Source of the DNA: SG-bin9 sp049323835
GTDB lineage: Bacteria > Pseudomonadota > Alphaproteobacteria > Rhizobiales > Xanthobacteraceae
Reading direction: 5' to 3'
DNA: 64,000 nt
Assembly (NCBI GenBank): GCA_049323835.1
Contig: JBMOOJ010000095.1
Location: 1-64,000 of the forward strand
The stretch's first letter is position 1. The number at the start of each line of letters is the position of its first letter. The notes under the pieces were generated by a model. That model did not search any database, was not told where the DNA came from, and worked only from the letters and a program-made list of their open reading frames with translations. This document shows, piece by piece, positions 1 through 7,541 of this stretch. A program made the translations under genes and the position numbers.

Positions 1-1
1 T

Positions 2-280
2 AAGCTTCTGATACGCGACCTATCTACCGGTGGAATTATTCGACAGCACAGAGAAACGGACTATGCAGGAAACTATATTCGCAAGAACGTTTCTCGACCG
101 GCCAGCAGTGCGACCAACGTACTAAAATCTGCGTTTGATGAAACTGAGCAATATGAACTGACCGCACTTGGAGAACAGTTCGTTCACTATGCGATGACGG
201 AACTAACAGTAAAGATTGCATATCAACCCAATGCCGATCAGTTCGAAAATTCTCCAGGGATTACTCCTGATCATAATTGA
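2..280 (+). CDS. 5'-truncated hypothetical protein (C-terminal 92 residues)
   Basis: An open frame enters from the left edge and runs to a TGA at 278-280; its start lies outside the window. The 92 visible residues include a stretch reading YELTALGEQFVHYAMTEL, which looks like the last helix and turn of a winged-helix or similar regulatory domain, but I do not recognise a family. Base composition is clearly more AT-rich than the rest of the window, as in the gene that follows, so the two may belong to one acquired segment. The next gene starts 11 bases downstream, so co-transcription is likely. Function unknown. Confidence 0.6.
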   Translation, partial: KLLIRDLSTGGIIRQHRETDYAGNYIRKNVSRPASSATNVLKSAFDETEQYELTALGEQFVHYAMTELTVKIAYQPNADQFENSPGITPDHN

Positions 281-291
281 GGATTGAATTT

Positions 292-534
292 ATGAGCATC
301 CAAGCGGGCGACGTTGTCAGGTTGAAATCCGGCGGACCCAAAATGACAGTGACTGCGCTTGGGGATCGATTGGGTACACTGTCGGTTTGGTGCAGCTGGT
401 TTGTCGGAAGCAAGAAAGACTCCGAAGTTTTTCCTGTCGAGGCTGTAGAATTGGCCAAGTTGGATTCTGATCCGGTACCCTCGTTGCGGCCCGAATCTAG
501 TTTGGTAGCTGCCCGACGAGGTCGGCTACGGTAA
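292..534 (+). CDS. small DUF2158-like (YodC-type) protein
   Basis: An 80-residue protein starting MSIQAGDVVRLKSGGPKMTV. The N-terminal pattern (GDVV.LKSGGP.MTV, then a short segment with W and F) matches my memory of the DUF2158/YodC family of small beta-rich proteins of unknown function. The ATG at 292 is preferred over an in-frame TTG at 277 because GAGGA at 279-283 sits at good ribosome-binding distance from it. The C-terminal 25 residues are basic and not part of the family core. It follows the truncated gene by 11 bases and shares its AT-richer composition. The role is unknown; confidence is good for the gene, moderate for the family. Confidence 0.7.
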   Translation: MSIQAGDVVRLKSGGPKMTVTALGDRLGTLSVWCSWFVGSKKDSEVFPVEAVELAKLDSDPVPSLRPESSLVAARRGRLR

Positions 535-584
535 CTTGCCTCTCTGCTATTCGACGCATGACGGGCTGAGTGTGCATCAGAGCC

Positions 585-990
585 CGTAGGGCGGATTAGC
601 GCAGCGTAATCCGCCATTCGTTACCGAACCGCTGGGTGCAATACGCTGCGCTATTGCACCCTACGTTTCGTGTCACCCGGATTTCGCTGCGCTTCGTCCG
701 GGCTAGGCGACCATTTCCGTCATGGCCGGGCTTGTCCCGGCCATCCACGTCTTCCTTGCCGAGATTCAGTAAAGTCGTGGATGCCCGCGACAAGCGCGGG
801 CATGACAACCTGGCGATTAGCCCGTAGGGCGGATTAGCGGCAGCGTCATCCGCCGCAGAACCACCGGTGCAATACGCTGCGCTATTGCACCCTACACACC
901 GCTTTCACCACTCGTCATTGCCGGGCTTGACCCGGCAATCCATCTTAGAGCGAAAAGAAGATGGATGCCCGGATCAAGTCCGGGCATGAC
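585..990. repeat. tandem mosaic of four palindromic repeat types
   Basis: In order: GTAGGGCGGATTAGC..GCGTAATCCGCC (about 585-614), GCAATACGCTGCGCTATTGC (about 639-658), a CCCGGATTTCGCTGCG unit (about 676-704), a GTCATGGCCGGG..ATCCACG arm (719-749) facing GTGGATGCCCGCG..GGGCATGAC (777-806). The first two types then recur (about 823-853 and 869-888), followed by a CGTCATTGCCGGG arm (913-943) facing ATGGATGCCCGG..GGGCATGACG (961-991). The same order of types occurs twice, so the mosaic itself seems to have been duplicated. Confidence 0.75.
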
Positions 991-1011
991 GACGGAATGC
1001 AAGTCCCCGCC

Positions 1012-1139
1012 TCACGGCCGCATGAAGGCGTGGTCGGTGTCGGGATCGCAGTTGTCGGCGATGAAACGCAGCTCGGACTGCACGTCCGGCACGGAGCGGC
1101 TCTCCAGATATTTGGCGACGACGAGGCCGAGCAGCAAGC
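1012..1139 (-). pseudogene. gene remnant cut by a repeat
   Basis: On the minus strand about 41 codons end at a TGA (1012-1014) and read as ordinary protein: LLLGLVVAKYLE, then SRSVPDVQSELRF, ending DHAFMRP. The reading frame runs upstream directly into the repeat unit that begins near 1139, where the encoded sequence turns into repeat translation. This is most simply the 3' end of a gene whose 5' part was lost or replaced when the repeat arrived. I do not recognise the parent family. Confidence 0.4.
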
Positions 1140-1227
1140 GTAGCCCGGATGGAGCGTAGCGAAATCCGGGACCACTAATCCTGAGGGGCGCACTCCCCGG
1201 ATTTCGTTTCACTTCATCCGGGCTACG
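1139..1227. repeat. facing TAGCCCGGAT / ATCCGGGCTA repeat pair
   Basis: CGTAGCCCGGATGGAGCG at the left and CACTTCATCCGGGCTACG at the right are inverted copies of one unit, joined by about 50 bases. The same composite occurs at 2138-2219 with nearly the same sequence, which marks it as one mobile or duplicated repeat type. Confidence 0.75.
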
Positions 1228-1240
1228 TAAATATCACCGC

Positions 1241-1400
1241 CGTCATTCCGGGGCGTGCGAAGCACGAGCCCGGAATCCATACGCCGCAGCAGAAATGAGA
1301 CGACGAGCGGTTGTGGCTTTGCGAGTTCAGCGCGCTACAGCCAATGCAGAGGTTATGGATTCCGGGTTCGCGCGTGAAGAACGCGCGCCCCGGAATGACG
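1241..1400. repeat. facing CGTCATTCCGGGG / CCCCGGAATGACG repeat pair
   Basis: The left end reads CGTCATTCCGGGGCG and the right end CGCCCCGGAATGACG, with inner arms GGAATCCAT and TGGATTCC. About 70 bases of unique loop lie between. It has the layout of a small non-autonomous inverted-repeat element. Confidence 0.7.
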
Positions 1401-1420
1401 AAGGACGTACATTGCCCCAT

Positions 1421-1573
1421 CGTCATGGCCGGGCATAGCCGTTCGAAGAACGGCGTTCATGCGACCGCCTATGCCGACAATCCATCTTCTAGCAAAGACA
1501 AGATGGATGCCCGGACCTTCGCCGCGCCGAAGCGGCTTCGGCCGCGCAGGCGGGATCAAGTCCGGGCATGACG
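1421..1573. repeat. facing CGTCATGGCCGGG / CCGGGCATGACG repeat pair
   Basis: The left arm, 1421-1458, is identical over 38 bases to 18400-18437. The right arm ends GTCCGGGCATGACG. An inner pair ATCCATCTT / AAGATGGAT closes the hairpin. It ends about 90 bases before the secreted-protein gene at 1665. Confidence 0.75.
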
Positions 1574-1664
1574 ACCGAATGGAGGCCGCCCTATTCCGGG
1601 CACCGACTCGTGTAGAGTGAGACGGACAACAATAACGGGCAAAGAAAAACAGGAAGGAACCGCC

Positions 1665-2108
1665 ATGGCCTTCAAGACAGCGTCGCGTCTCAAGAGCTTC
1701 ATCATCGCGCTCGCCGCACTCGTTGCGACCGCGAGCGCGGCCTCCGCCGACACCGGCACCATCCGCCTGTCGTTCATCAAGGCCGGCTGGGTGATCGGCG
1801 GCACCGTCGGCTCCGGCACGCTGACGTTCCGCGGCCGCAAGTATCCGGTTTCGATCGGCGGCCTGAGCTACGGCCTCACCTTCGGCGGCTCGCAGACTTA
1901 CTTACGCGGCACCGTCAGCAACATCTTCCATCCGCGCGATGTCGAGGGCGTCTATGGCGCCGGCTCGGCCGGCGCCGCCGTCGTGCGCGGGCCGCAGGCG
2001 GTCGTGCTCACCAACCAGAAGGGCGCGGTGATGCAGGTGGCCGGCACGCAGACCGGGCTGATCCTCAACCTCGACCTCAACGGCATGGCGCTGACGCTGC
2101 GGCGATAG
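1665..2108 (+). CDS. small secreted protein, paralogue of the gene at 9975
   Basis: 147 residues with a clear signal peptide (basic start, hydrophobic LAALVATASAASA, likely cleavage near residue 29). The mature part is glycine-rich and beta-like: GTIRLSFIKAGWVIGGTVG, then GTLTFRG and LSYGLTFGGS. The ATG at 1665 is chosen because AGGAAGGAAC lies just upstream and the signal peptide begins here. The protein at 9975-10415 shares its length, signal peptide and most motifs (GT.RL.F.KAGW, GG.SGLTFGGS, DL.GM), so the two are paralogues about 8 kb apart. Some relatives are annotated as DUF1134-like, but I am not sure of that. Likely periplasmic or outer surface; function unknown. Confidence 0.8.
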   Translation: MAFKTASRLKSFIIALAALVATASAASADTGTIRLSFIKAGWVIGGTVGSGTLTFRGRKYPVSIGGLSYGLTFGGSQTYLRGTVSNIFHPRDVEGVYGAGSAGAAVVRGPQAVVLTNQKGAVMQVAGTQTGLILNLDLNGMALTLRR

Positions 2109-2411
2109 CGTTGCTTCGTCATGGCCGGGTACAGTAAGCGTAGCCCGGATGAAGCGCAGCGCAATCCGGGATTCCACGTGAGCCGCTCCCGGATTTCGTT
2201 TCACTTCATCCGGGCTACAGAAACGCCGTCATGGCCGGGCTTGGCCGTTCGCAGAACGGCGTCGCGGAGCCTGTCATCGGGCTCGCCGGAGGCGAGACCC
2301 GTTGGCTCGCCTGTGACCCGGCCATCCATCTTCAAGACAACAAGAAGGAAAGATGGATGCCCGGGTCAAGCCCGGGCATGACGAATTAATGATGAGGCTC
2401 GCTCGTGGCCC
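2109..2411. repeat. repeat-filled gap
   Basis: Contains a TAGCCCGGAT/ATCCGGGCTA pair (2138-2219) and a long CGTCATGGCCGGG/CCCGGGCATGACG pair (2227-2383, with internal inverted GGGCTCGCCGGAGGCGAG). No gene is visible. The remaining bases separate two converging genes. Confidence 0.8.
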
Positions 2412-2633
2412 TTATGCCCCGGTGCACTTCTTGACGAAGCTGTCCTTGGCGGCGCCGGAGAGCGGCTTGCCGTCGGCGCTCTTGGCGTTATCCTCGCAGC
2501 ACTTCTTCATGTGCGCGGTCTTCGCCGCACCCGCGAGCGGCTTGCCGTCGGCGCTGGTGGCGGTGCAGGTCGCGGCGAGCACGGGCGAGGCGGCAAACAG
2601 GCTGAGACTCGCGGCAAGAACGAAACGCTTCAT
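2412..2633 (-). CDS. PsiF-like secreted repeat protein
   Basis: 73 residues: a signal peptide (MKRFVLAASLSLFAASPVLA) followed by two near-identical units, SADGKPLAGAAKTAHMKKC and SADGKPLSGAAKDSFVKKC. This repeat layout (short unit with G-A-A-K and a terminal K-K-C) is that of the PsiF family, first described as phosphate-starvation inducible in E. coli. Likely periplasmic; the cysteines (in ATCTA, KKCCED and at KKC) may pair. The biochemical role of PsiF proteins is unknown. It stands alone, converging on the repeat-filled gap. Confidence 0.75.
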   Translation of the reverse strand: MKRFVLAASLSLFAASPVLAATCTATSADGKPLAGAAKTAHMKKCCEDNAKSADGKPLSGAAKDSFVKKCTGA

Positions 2634-2749
2634 GGATAGTCCTCCCGGTGGTGTGACACCGGCAGCGTAGCGGAACCGGCGCGGCTCGCAAGGCCCGGCC
2701 GCCGAAACAGATGCCGCCGCACACAGCCTCGTCCGCAGGGCAAGCCGCC

Positions 2750-3469
2750 TCAGTCCGGCACGACGCTGTGAATGTCGATCGAGACGGCAACCGGCCCCGG
2801 CTGCGGGTGGTTGTCCGGGCCGCGCAGCATCGCCCGCCGCCGGGTCGGCACGACGATGCCGCCGAAATCCTTGTGATCGTAGCAGTAGTGCGTGACCGGC
2901 GTGCGGCCGAGCACGTCGGGGCCGTAGTCGACGCGGCGATGCAGGCCGGCGGCGTCGAAGTAGAGCACCTGCTCGGCGCAGTGCGCCGGAAAGCCCGCGG
3001 GATACGTCACGGCAAGCCGCCGCCACGTCTCGTCATCCTCCTGCCACGGCTCGATCTCGCGCACCGTGAAGCCCGGCATCGCCAGGAAGAACGGTGCGCA
3101 CAGATAATTCCACATCGCATAGCCGCCGAAGTAGAGCAGATCGAGGTCGTCCCACTGCGTTTCGCGCTTGTGGGTGGCGAAGGCCTGCCGCGGGTTGTCG
3201 CGCGCCTGCACCGGCGCGCCGGCATCCGTCTCGATCGCGACGCGCCCGCCTTCGAACACGCCGCGCTGGCCCGTGCCTCCGAACGGCGCGTAGATCGTTC
3301 GCGGCTGCTTGCGCGCGACGATCACCTCGGAATTGCGAAAGGGGTCCGGCTTGCCCTTCATGCCGAACAGCAGCCCGGACACGGTGACCCGCGCCGTCAG
3401 CGTGTCGATTTCCTGCCAGCGCTTCAGGCCGCCATGGCCGTTCAGCGCGATCTCCAGTAGCTCGCTCAT
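2750..3469 (-). CDS. conserved hypothetical protein downstream of a molybdenum hydroxylase operon
   Basis: 239 residues, no signal peptide, no membrane segment. The sequence alternates short hydrophobic and polar stretches with many aromatic residues (DLLYFGGYAMWNYLCAPF, VTHYCYDHKDFGGIVVPTRR), suggesting a beta-rich fold, perhaps LolA/LolB-like, but no motif decides it. A strong ribosome-binding site, GGGAGGG, precedes the ATG at 3469. It follows the three Cox-like genes on the same strand after 72 bases holding a palindromic repeat, so it may be the last gene of that operon or a separate unit. Confidence 0.65.
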   Translation of the reverse strand: MSELLEIALNGHGGLKRWQEIDTLTARVTVSGLLFGMKGKPDPFRNSEVIVARKQPRTIYAPFGGTGQRGVFEGGRVAIETDAGAPVQARDNPRQAFATHKRETQWDDLDLLYFGGYAMWNYLCAPFFLAMPGFTVREIEPWQEDDETWRRLAVTYPAGFPAHCAEQVLYFDAAGLHRRVDYGPDVLGRTPVTHYCYDHKDFGGIVVPTRRRAMLRGPDNHPQPGPVAVSIDIHSVVPD

Positions 3470-3489
3470 GTATCCCTCCCCGTTTTCTT

Positions 3490-3538
3490 GAGCATGATCC
3501 TGTCGGAAAACCGCTTCACACTTTTCCGGATCATGCTC
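3490..3538. repeat. 49-bp palindromic repeat
   Basis: GAGCATGATCC (3490-3500) and GGATCATGCTC (3528-3538) are perfect 11-bp inverted arms, with inner arms GGAAAA and TTTTCC. A degenerate copy lies at 30396-30464. The unit is familiar from Bradyrhizobium-type genomes. Here it sits between two same-strand genes and could act as a transcript hairpin. Confidence 0.8.
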
Positions 3539-3541
3539 GGT

Positions 3542-4417
3542 TCAGCGTCCGGCTGATGCGTTTGCCAGATGCCCGATGGTCTCGGCGACGAGCTGCGCCA
3601 GCCGTCCGGCGCGATAATCCGCGGAGGCGTAGTAGTCGCCCCAGAACGTCACGCCCGACAGGCTCGCCGCCACGGCATCCCGCACGCGATCGTGCTGGCG
3701 CAGATCGAGCGTTGTGAGCGTAGCTTCGAGCGATTGAAGGCGCTGCGGATGCGCGGTCGCGCCCGAGACGGCAATGCGCGCGTAGGTGCATCGGCCGTGT
3801 GCATCGGCGGCAACGGCCGCCGCGACGCTGGCGATGCTCCAGCCGATCGCAATGTGCTTGACCTTGCGGTAGGCCGATCGTGCCCCCGCTGGTGCGGGCT
3901 TCAACCGGATCGCCACCGCGATCTCGTCGGCGGCAAGCGCGGTGCTGCGCGCGCCGCGGATAAACTCGGTGAGCGGCAGTTCGCGCGATCCGTGCGGGCC
4001 GGCGATCTCGACGATACCGTCCATGGCGAGGCAGCCGGCGAGCCAGTCGCCGCCCTGCTCCGCCGCGCAGACGGCGCCGACCAGTGTGCCGCGCCGCCGC
4101 ACCATCGGATCGGCGGCAACGCTGGCGATCTCGGCGAGGAGCGGCAGGCGCGAGACGATCTCGCGGTTGCCGGCGATATCGGTCTGGCGCGCCATCGCAC
4201 CGATACGCACGCTGTCGCTGCCGATCGCAATCGCCGACAACCCCTCGACGGCCTGAAGATCGATCACGAGCGCCGGGCGTTTGCGCCGGTGCTTCAGATC
4301 CGTCATCAGGCTCTGGCCGCCGGAGAGCAGGACCGCGTGCGCGCCGGCCGCCGCGAGCGTGCGGCTCGCCTCCGCCAGCGTCTGCGGCCTCACATAGTCG
4401 AATGCAACGGGGATCAT
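3542..4417 (-). CDS. FAD-binding medium subunit of a molybdenum hydroxylase (CoxM-like)
   Basis: 291 residues of the xanthine dehydrogenase / CO dehydrogenase FAD-binding subunit family, close to the usual length. It begins IPVAFDYVRPQTLAEA, has the FAD pyrophosphate loop LLSGGQSLMTDLKHR near residue 30-45 and a second FAD motif AAVAADPMVRRRGTLVGAV near residue 100. It passes electrons between FAD and the iron-sulfur subunit. Its ATG overlaps the stop of the large-subunit gene by 4 bases, showing translational coupling in the order small, large, medium. The substrate cannot be read from this subunit. Confidence 0.9.
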   Translation of the reverse strand: MIPVAFDYVRPQTLAEASRTLAAAGAHAVLLSGGQSLMTDLKHRRKRPALVIDLQAVEGLSAIAIGSDSVRIGAMARQTDIAGNREIVSRLPLLAEIASVAADPMVRRRGTLVGAVCAAEQGGDWLAGCLAMDGIVEIAGPHGSRELPLTEFIRGARSTALAADEIAVAIRLKPAPAGARSAYRKVKHIAIGWSIASVAAAVAADAHGRCTYARIAVSGATAHPQRLQSLEATLTTLDLRQHDRVRDAVAASLSGVTFWGDYYASADYRAGRLAQLVAETIGHLANASAGR

Positions 4418-6789
4418 GACGGCATCGCGGAGTTTGCGTTGCGGATCGCGCGCAGCACCCGTTCGGGCGTCAGCGGCATGTCGAGCTCACGCACGCCGAG
4501 ATGCCAGAGCGCGTCGATCGCGGCGTTGACGACCGCGGGCGGCGCGCCGATGCAGCCCGATTCACCGAGGCCCTTGGCGCCGAGCGGATTGGTCGGCGTC
4601 GGCGTGATGGTGTGACCGGTCGTAAAGCGCGGCAACATGTCGAAGCGCGGCAGCGGCGGATCGGCCACCGGCGCGCCGTCGGTGTCGTAGAACGCACCCT
4701 CGTAGAGCGCCTGCCCGATCCCCTGCGCCAGACCGCCATGCACCTGGCCACGCGCCAGCAGCGGGTTGATGACGACGCCGCAATCGTCGATCGCCGTGTA
4801 GTCCTCGAGCGTGACGGCGCCCGTCCGCGGATCGACCTCGACCACGGCGATATGCGTGCCATAGGGCGATGAACTCGATTTCGGATGGTAGAACTCGGTT
4901 TCCTCGAGGCCGATGCCGATCTCACGCGGAATGCCCTGCCCGGTCCATGCCGCGCGCGCCACCTCCGCGATCGTCACCGAGGCGTTGCCGCCGTCGACCC
5001 GCAGCAGGCCGTCGGCGATCACGATCCTGTCCGGCGTCGATTGCGTCATGTGCGCGGCAATGCGCTTCATCCGCTCGGCGATGCGTGCGGACGCGACCTT
5101 CACCGCGCTGCCGCCCACCGGGACCGAGCGCGAATTCCAGGTGCCGATGCCGAACGGCACGAGATCGGTGTCGCCTTGAACGACCTCGATGTTCTCGGGC
5201 GCAATCCCGAGCTCCTCGGCGGCGATCTGCGCGAACGTCGTCACATGGCCCTGGCCGTGGCTGTGCGATCCCGACATCACGGACACGCGGCCATCCGGAT
5301 GCACGCGCACCAGCGCGCTTTCGAATCCGCCGCGATCGAACCCGACCATGCCAAGCAACTCGGCCGCGCCGACGCCGCAGGTTTGCGTGTAGTTGCCGAT
5401 ACCGATGCCGATCAGCTTGCCCTGGCTTCGCGCCTCGGCTTGCCGCTTGCGCAGGCCATCGTAGTCCGCGCGTTCGAGCGCAAGCGACAGCGTCTCCGCG
5501 TAGCGGCCGCTGTCGAGCGTCGTGCCGGCCGCCTGCCGGTATGGCATCTGCTCGGGCTGCACGAAGTTGCGGCGGCGAACCTCGGCCGGATCGATGCCGA
5601 GTTCGCGGGCGACGCGATCGACGGTCCGCTCGATCAGATATGCGGCCTCGGGGCGGCCGGCGCCGCGATAGGCATCGACCGGCGTCGTGTTGGTGAAGAC
5701 GCAGGTGATGTTCATCTCGAACACGCGAACGGCGTAAACGCCGAGCGCGAACAGGGCGACGTTGACCGTCGGCACGCCGGATCCCATCGAGGACAGGTAC
5801 GCGCCGACATTGGCAAAGCTGTTCGCACGCATGGCGACGATCTTGCCGTCGCGATTGGCGGCAACCTCGACCGTCATCGCGTGGTCGCGCCCATGGGTCG
5901 TCGCAACCGTGTTTTCCGAGCGCGTTTCGGTCCACTTCACCGGCCGGCCGAACATTTTCGACGCGAACGCGACAAGGATATCCTCAGGGTAGAAGTGCAT
6001 CTTCGGCCCGAAGCCGCCGCCGACGTCCGGCGAAATCACGCGCAGCTTGTGCTCGGGGAACTGCAATGCCGCCGCCAGCATCCGCCGCAGCATGTGCGGA
6101 ATCTGGTTGGCGCAGTAGACGGTCAACTGACCGGACGACGGATCGAAGGAGGCATTCACCGCCCGCGGTTCGATCGAGAACGGCACCAGCCGCTGGTTGA
6201 CGAGCGGGAAACGGATGACGACATCGGCCTTCTTCGCCGCCTCGTCGAACCCGCCGCGACCGGTCTGGAAGGTCGCCGCGATGTTGCCGGGAAGATCATC
6301 GTGCAGACGCACCGCCTGCTCCGCCATCGCCGCGGTGCAGTCGAGCACCGCGGGCTGCGGTTCGTAGCTCACCGCGATCAGCTCGGCCGCGTCCGCCGCC
6401 GCACCGGCGCTCTCGGCGACCACCATCGCCACCGGCTCGCCGACATGCCGCACGATCTTGCGGGCCAGCACCGGCCGTCCCTTCGCCCGCGCTCCCGGGA
6501 TCAGCCAATTCGGCCTGATATCGGCCAGCCCGCCGATGTCGTCAGCCGTCAGAATGGCGATGACACCGCGCGCAGCCGCGGCCGCCGTGGTATCGATCGC
6601 CACGATCCGGGCATGGGCATGCGGACTGCGCACGACATGCGCGTGAAGCTGACCCGGCAAAACCACGTCGTCGACATAGCGCCCGCGTCCGAGCAGGAGA
6701 CGCGCGTCCTCGAGCCGCGTCATCGGCTGACCGATCCATCGCGCCCTGGTCTCATCCGGCTGCGCACTCATGGGCACGTGCTCATTCAT
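4414..6789 (-). CDS. molybdopterin-binding large subunit, CO dehydrogenase form II type (CoxL-like)
   Basis: 791 residues. N-terminal hammerhead domain (about 20-160), then molybdopterin domains with the GGGFG loop (about 257-261) and GQGH motif. The active-site loop reads AYRGAGR (373-379), the form II signature, not the AYxCSFR of true (form I) CO dehydrogenase. The catalytic Glu is present in GLGESGCIG near the C-terminus. Form II enzymes oxidise various aldehydes, N-heterocycles or aromatics, so CO as substrate is doubtful. The start is fixed at 6789 by a 4-base ATGA overlap with the small-subunit gene; a longer frame upstream is that gene's shadow. Cytoplasmic heterotrimer with its two neighbours. 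Confidence 0.92.
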   Translation of the reverse strand: MNEHVPMSAQPDETRARWIGQPMTRLEDARLLLGRGRYVDDVVLPGQLHAHVVRSPHAHARIVAIDTTAAAAARGVIAILTADDIGGLADIRPNWLIPGARAKGRPVLARKIVRHVGEPVAMVVAESAGAAADAAELIAVSYEPQPAVLDCTAAMAEQAVRLHDDLPGNIAATFQTGRGGFDEAAKKADVVIRFPLVNQRLVPFSIEPRAVNASFDPSSGQLTVYCANQIPHMLRRMLAAALQFPEHKLRVISPDVGGGFGPKMHFYPEDILVAFASKMFGRPVKWTETRSENTVATTHGRDHAMTVEVAANRDGKIVAMRANSFANVGAYLSSMGSGVPTVNVALFALGVYAVRVFEMNITCVFTNTTPVDAYRGAGRPEAAYLIERTVDRVARELGIDPAEVRRRNFVQPEQMPYRQAAGTTLDSGRYAETLSLALERADYDGLRKRQAEARSQGKLIGIGIGNYTQTCGVGAAELLGMVGFDRGGFESALVRVHPDGRVSVMSGSHSHGQGHVTTFAQIAAEELGIAPENIEVVQGDTDLVPFGIGTWNSRSVPVGGSAVKVASARIAERMKRIAAHMTQSTPDRIVIADGLLRVDGGNASVTIAEVARAAWTGQGIPREIGIGLEETEFYHPKSSSSPYGTHIAVVEVDPRTGAVTLEDYTAIDDCGVVINPLLARGQVHGGLAQGIGQALYEGAFYDTDGAPVADPPLPRFDMLPRFTTGHTITPTPTNPLGAKGLGESGCIGAPPAVVNAAIDALWHLGVRELDMPLTPERVLRAIRNANSAMPS

Positions 6790-7304
6790 GCGCTCGCTCC
6801 GTTGTGGCTTGCTACGTCGAGTACCGCATCGACAATGTGCTGATATCCGGTGCAGCGGCAGAGATTGCCGCGCAGTCCCTGGCGAACCTCCTCCTCGGTT
6901 GGCCGCGCATTGGTCTGAAGCAGATCGGCGGCGGCACACAGCATGCCCGGCGTGCAGTAGCCGCACTGCAAGGCGTGATGGCGGTGAAACGCGGCTTGAA
7001 GCGGATGCAGCTCGTCGGGGCGGCCGAGACCGGCGGCAGTCGTGATGACTGCGCCATCTGCCTGAACCGCGAGCATCATGCAGGATTTCACGGCATGCCC
7101 GTCGAACAGCACAGTGCAGGCGCCGCACCGCCCGCTATCGCAACCCACATGCGGCGCGGTGACGCCGAGCTTCTCGCGCAGCGCCTGCACCAGCAGCATG
7201 CGCGGCTCGACGGTCAGGCGATACGCGCAGCTGTCCACCGTGAGCATGATCGGCACCTCATGATTTGTCGGCGTCGCGCCTGCGACAAGGGCTCGCTGAT
7301 TCAT
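6786..7304 (-). CDS. 2Fe-2S small subunit of a molybdenum hydroxylase (CoxS-like)
   Basis: 172 residues. The plant-type 2Fe-2S cluster ligands are C55, C60, C63 and C75 (GCDSGRCGAC...C), the second cluster ligands C114, C117, C149 and C151 (CGYC and CRC). It carries electrons from the molybdenum centre to FAD. The N-terminus is about 20 residues longer than usual; an internal Met at residue 20 is an alternative start, but AGGAG stands upstream of the ATG at 7304. First gene of the small-large-medium operon, preceded by an AT-rich promoter region with a perfect inverted repeat. Confidence 0.92.
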   Translation of the reverse strand: MNQRALVAGATPTNHEVPIMLTVDSCAYRLTVEPRMLLVQALREKLGVTAPHVGCDSGRCGACTVLFDGHAVKSCMMLAVQADGAVITTAAGLGRPDELHPLQAAFHRHHALQCGYCTPGMLCAAADLLQTNARPTEEEVRQGLRGNLCRCTGYQHIVDAVLDVASHNGASA

Positions 7305-7352
7305 CCCCGCTCCTGCTTCTGCCCGGCCGCCCCACAGGCGTCCGGATTTATA

Positions 7353-7370
7353 ATATGATACTGATCATAT
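7353..7370. promoter_or_regulatory. operator-like palindrome before the coxS-like gene
   Basis: ATATGAT, ACTG, ATCATAT: perfect 7-bp inverted arms with a 4-base spacer, 48 bases upstream of the ATG at 7304, within the AT-rich stretch 7345-7430. Size and symmetry fit a dimeric repressor such as a TetR or GntR protein. No regulator gene is adjacent. Confidence 0.55.
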
Positions 7371-7541
7371 CATTTAAGCAGGTGCAATAGTCCTGCGAAT
7401 AAAATAATATTACGACCATAATTTAATATGCCAGCAAGCGATGGCTGTGGCTGTGTACGGTCAGATCACGATTGGGATATCCGCGCCGCGGCGCGTGACA
7501 CACACGGCGAAGATGAAGGCGGTCGCTTCGCGCGTTAGCGC

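Larger units (their letters stand above)
535..1664. repeat. field of palindromic intergenic repeats
   Basis: About 1.1 kb without an intact gene. It is almost wholly made of short inverted repeats of the kind scattered through Bradyrhizobium-group genomes: units built on GTAGGGCGGATTAGCG, on GCAATACGCTGCGCTATTGC, on GTCATGGCCGGG..CCCGGCCATCCA, and on TAGCCCGGAT..ATCCGGGCTA. Most occur as facing pairs separated by 20-80 bases, so each pair could fold as a long hairpin. The separate composite units are listed individually. Confidence 0.85.

Noticed and set aside
535..2400. Complete insertion sequence or integron in the repeat field
   Set aside because: No transposase or integrase frame; only short palindromes.
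4885..6843. Open frame of about 650 codons opposite the CoxL-like gene
   Set aside because: An antisense shadow of a certain gene with Arg/His-rich composition.
4414..7304. True CO dehydrogenase (coxMSL)
   Set aside because: The active-site loop is AYRGAGR, not AYxCSFR, so the operon is given no cox gene symbols.
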